From NCBI GenBank assembly GCA_036444495.1, contig JAZGBC010000062.1, positions 1 to 14,476 on the forward strand: 14,476 bases of DNA, given 5' to 3'. The DNA comes from JAZGBC01 sp036444495 (GTDB taxonomy: Bacteria > Pseudomonadota > Alphaproteobacteria > Kiloniellales > J153). Every line of letters begins with the position of its first letter. Position 1 is the stretch's first letter. The notes under the pieces were generated by a model. It saw only the letters and a list, made by a program, of their open reading frames with translations, was not told the origin of the DNA and did no database searches. Shown here piece after piece: positions 12,979-14,476 of the stretch. Made by a program: the position numbers and the translations under genes.

Positions 12979-14476
12979 ATGGCGGATAACAAGACAGTCC
13001 GCGCAAAGGAAGCACTAGACAGCGTGACCGTGGGAGCATCCGGTGAGGATCTCCTGATTCCGGATATCGCGCTGAGCGAAGCCTTCGACACCGACGTCCT
13101 TGGCGGCGAGTGGACCGCGGGTTCGGACCTCCTTGGGGAGGATCCGGCCGAGGGTTCCGAGGAAGCCGGGGACGAGGGTGACGAGGACGGCGCTTCCGGG
13201 TCTGCCGGCGACCCTCTGAGCGATGGCGACGAGGATGACGACGGCGACGAGGGCGGGGATGTCTTGACGGCCGGCTCCGATGATGCGTCGGGCGGCGGCG
13301 ATGCCGGCGACGGCGGATCCTTCGATTTTACTGATTCCGAGGGCGACCACGGCGATAGCCACGGCGGAGGCTTCGGCGCCGACGGCCGCGGCTTTGGCGG
13401 CGGCAGCCCGGCCCCGAGCACACCGGCGCCGGCCCCGAGCGGCGGCGGCTCGTCCTTCGAGACCCACGTCACGAGCGCCGATCACGGCGGCTTCGAGTCC
13501 AACCAGGGCAACACCCCGGCATTCGTCGAGCTTCTTGCCGGCATGGCTGGCAAGGCCTTCCTCAAGGAAGGCAGCAAGGACGCCTTCCTCAAGGAGGGCA
13601 GCAGCGACGATGACAAGATCGACGGCACGGGGGACAGCGACATCATCCGCGGCGGCAAGGGCGAGGACCTGATCGACGGCAACGGCGGCGATGACTGGCT
13701 GATCGGCGGCAACGATGACGACATCCTGGACGGCGGTTCCGGCTCCGACATCCTGGACGGCGGCAAGGGCGACGACATCCTGAATCTCGACCTGAGCGAG
13801 AACTACGACGCCGAAGACAGCTACGACGGCGGCAAGGGCACCGATACGCTCGTGCTGCACATGACCGAGGAGCAGTTCAACGCCTTCCAGGACGATCTCA
13901 TCGATCTAAAGAACTGGATCGCCGAGAACGCCGACCCGAGCGGCTCGTCCAGCCACGGCTTCCACGACGAAAGCGACGGCAGCGAGAAATACAAGCTCGA
14001 GCTCGAGGACAATGACCTTGGCATCGATTTCGAGCTGAATGTTCGTAACGTCGAGAATCTGAAGATCTTCGTGGCCGGCATCGACGGCGAGATCGACCCG
14101 GTAGAGGGGCTGCCCGCGGACGACACGCCGCCCCCGCCCGATATCATCATCGATCCGCCGACCGATCCGACCCCGGGCAAGGACCTGACCGGGACCGACG
14201 GCGCCGACCTGATGATCGGCGGCGAGGGCGATGACACCCTGGATGGCGCCGGCGGCAGCGACCTGTTCCTCGGCGGCACGGGCGACGACACCCTGACCGG
14301 CGGCGCGGGCAACGACCTCTTCATCTTCAGGACCGGCGACGGCCAGGACACGATCACCGACTTCGAGGGCGGCACCGAGGGCGGCGACATCATCGACCTG
14401 CGCCAGATGACGGCGGCGGCCAGCTTCTCCGGCGTCATGGCGGCGGCGGCCCAGATCGGCGGCGATGTCTTCGTCG
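12979..14476 (+). CDS. RTX-type calcium-binding protein, probably type I secreted (3'-truncated by window)
   Basis: The first 499 codons of an acidic hemolysin-type protein; the stop lies beyond the window. There is no N-terminal signal peptide, as expected for type I secretion. Residues about 50-175 are low complexity: first Asp/Glu/Gly-rich, then Gly/His and a PAPSTPAPAPS stretch. A tandem AFLKEGS unit occurs at about 193-208. RTX nonapeptides of the GGxGxDxLx type form two blocks, at about 215-270 and 403-450, separated by a domain with no recognised match (about 280-380). The segment DGQDTITDFEGG...GDIIDLRQM (454-477) resembles the region just before the C-terminal secretion signal in serralysin-like proteins, so perhaps only a few dozen residues are missing. 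It could be an adhesin, matrix or S-layer-like protein, or an enzyme with an unseen domain; no catalytic motif is visible. No T1SS transporter genes are in the window. Confidence 0.88.
   Translation, partial: MADNKTVRAKEALDSVTVGASGEDLLIPDIALSEAFDTDVLGGEWTAGSDLLGEDPAEGSEEAGDEGDEDGASGSAGDPLSDGDEDDDGDEGGDVLTAGSDDASGGGDAGDGGSFDFTDSEGDHGDSHGGGFGADGRGFGGGSPAPSTPAPAPSGGGSSFETHVTSADHGGFESNQGNTPAFVELLAGMAGKAFLKEGSKDAFLKEGSSDDDKIDGTGDSDIIRGGKGEDLIDGNGGDDWLIGGNDDDILDGGSGSDILDGGKGDDILNLDLSENYDAEDSYDGGKGTDTLVLHMTEEQFNAFQDDLIDLKNWIAENADPSGSSSHGFHDESDGSEKYKLELEDNDLGIDFELNVRNVENLKIFVAGIDGEIDPVEGLPADDTPPPPDIIIDPPTDPTPGKDLTGTDGADLMIGGEGDDTLDGAGGSDLFLGGTGDDTLTGGAGNDLFIFRTGDGQDTITDFEGGTEGGDIIDLRQMTAAASFSGVMAAAAQIGGDVFV
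13555..13608 (+). repeat. Tandem 27-base in-frame repeat within the RTX gene
   Basis: Two adjacent copies (13555-13581 and 13582-13608) match at 24 of 27 bases and encode AFLKEGSKD and AFLKEGSSD. The DNA of the first copy also contains the small hairpin CCTTCC-tcaa-GGAAGG. It lies just before the first RTX block. The motif is hydrophobic/basic in an otherwise very acidic protein and may be a binding or processing motif; this is inference. Confidence 0.8.

Noticed and set aside
13015..13860. 281-codon minus-strand frame opposite the RTX gene
   Set aside because: Its Ala/Val-rich sequence is the reverse of Asp/Gly codons; the plus strand has a perfect ribosome site and RTX nonapeptides.

Overview
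The window is GC-rich DNA (roughly two thirds G+C by eye) with tightly packed genes. The gene order mltB - rlpA - dac - tmk - holB - metG - (AAA ATPase) - tatD - MBL hydrolase, all on the minus strand, is the arrangement I know from Alphaproteobacteria. A zinc-less type of MetRS, CtrA-like TTAA-N7-TTAA boxes and palindromic intergenic repeats fit the same group. My best guess is a Rhodospirillales/Kiloniellales-like alphaproteobacterium. This rests on recognition, not on a search.

Layout. (1) 1-1602, plus strand: the 3' part of an ftsZ gene whose start lies outside the window. The FtsZ C-terminal domain runs into a long Pro/Ala/Glu-rich linker and then, unusually, into four exact 36-residue Sel1-like repeats instead of the usual short C-terminal peptide. 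(2) 1603-1974: a convergent intergenic region with a pair of related palindromes and no gene. (3) 1975-5161, minus: a PhnP-like metallo-beta-lactamase-fold hydrolase and a TatD nuclease sharing an ATGA overlap, then a 484-residue AAA ATPase that appears to be inserted into the usual metG-tatD junction and has its own upstream region with a CtrA-like box. (4) 5391-9912, minus: metG, holB, tmk and a D,D-carboxypeptidase, closely spaced (holB/tmk overlap by ATGA) and probably one operon with a candidate promoter at 9984-10011. (5) 10066-10206: a composite palindromic repeat that contributes the stop codon of rlpA. (6) 10203-12511, minus: rlpA and mltB, two peptidoglycan lytic enzymes. (7) 12512-12978: a divergent intergenic region with a near-perfect CtrA box, an AT-rich island and a possible structured leader. 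(8) 12979-end, plus: the 5' part of a large acidic RTX (calcium-binding, type I secreted) protein that runs off the window.

How the genes fit together. Three cell-wall enzymes (MltB, RlpA, D,D-carboxypeptidase) act on septal and sidewall peptidoglycan. tmk and holB supply dTTP synthesis and the clamp-loader delta-prime subunit. metG and tatD are housekeeping genes. The FtsZ-Sel1 fusion is the most unusual object in the window: it would put a protein-interaction solenoid where FtsZ normally carries its docking peptide for FtsA, SepF, ZapD and similar partners. No tRNA, rRNA, CRISPR array, insertion sequence or transposase was seen.
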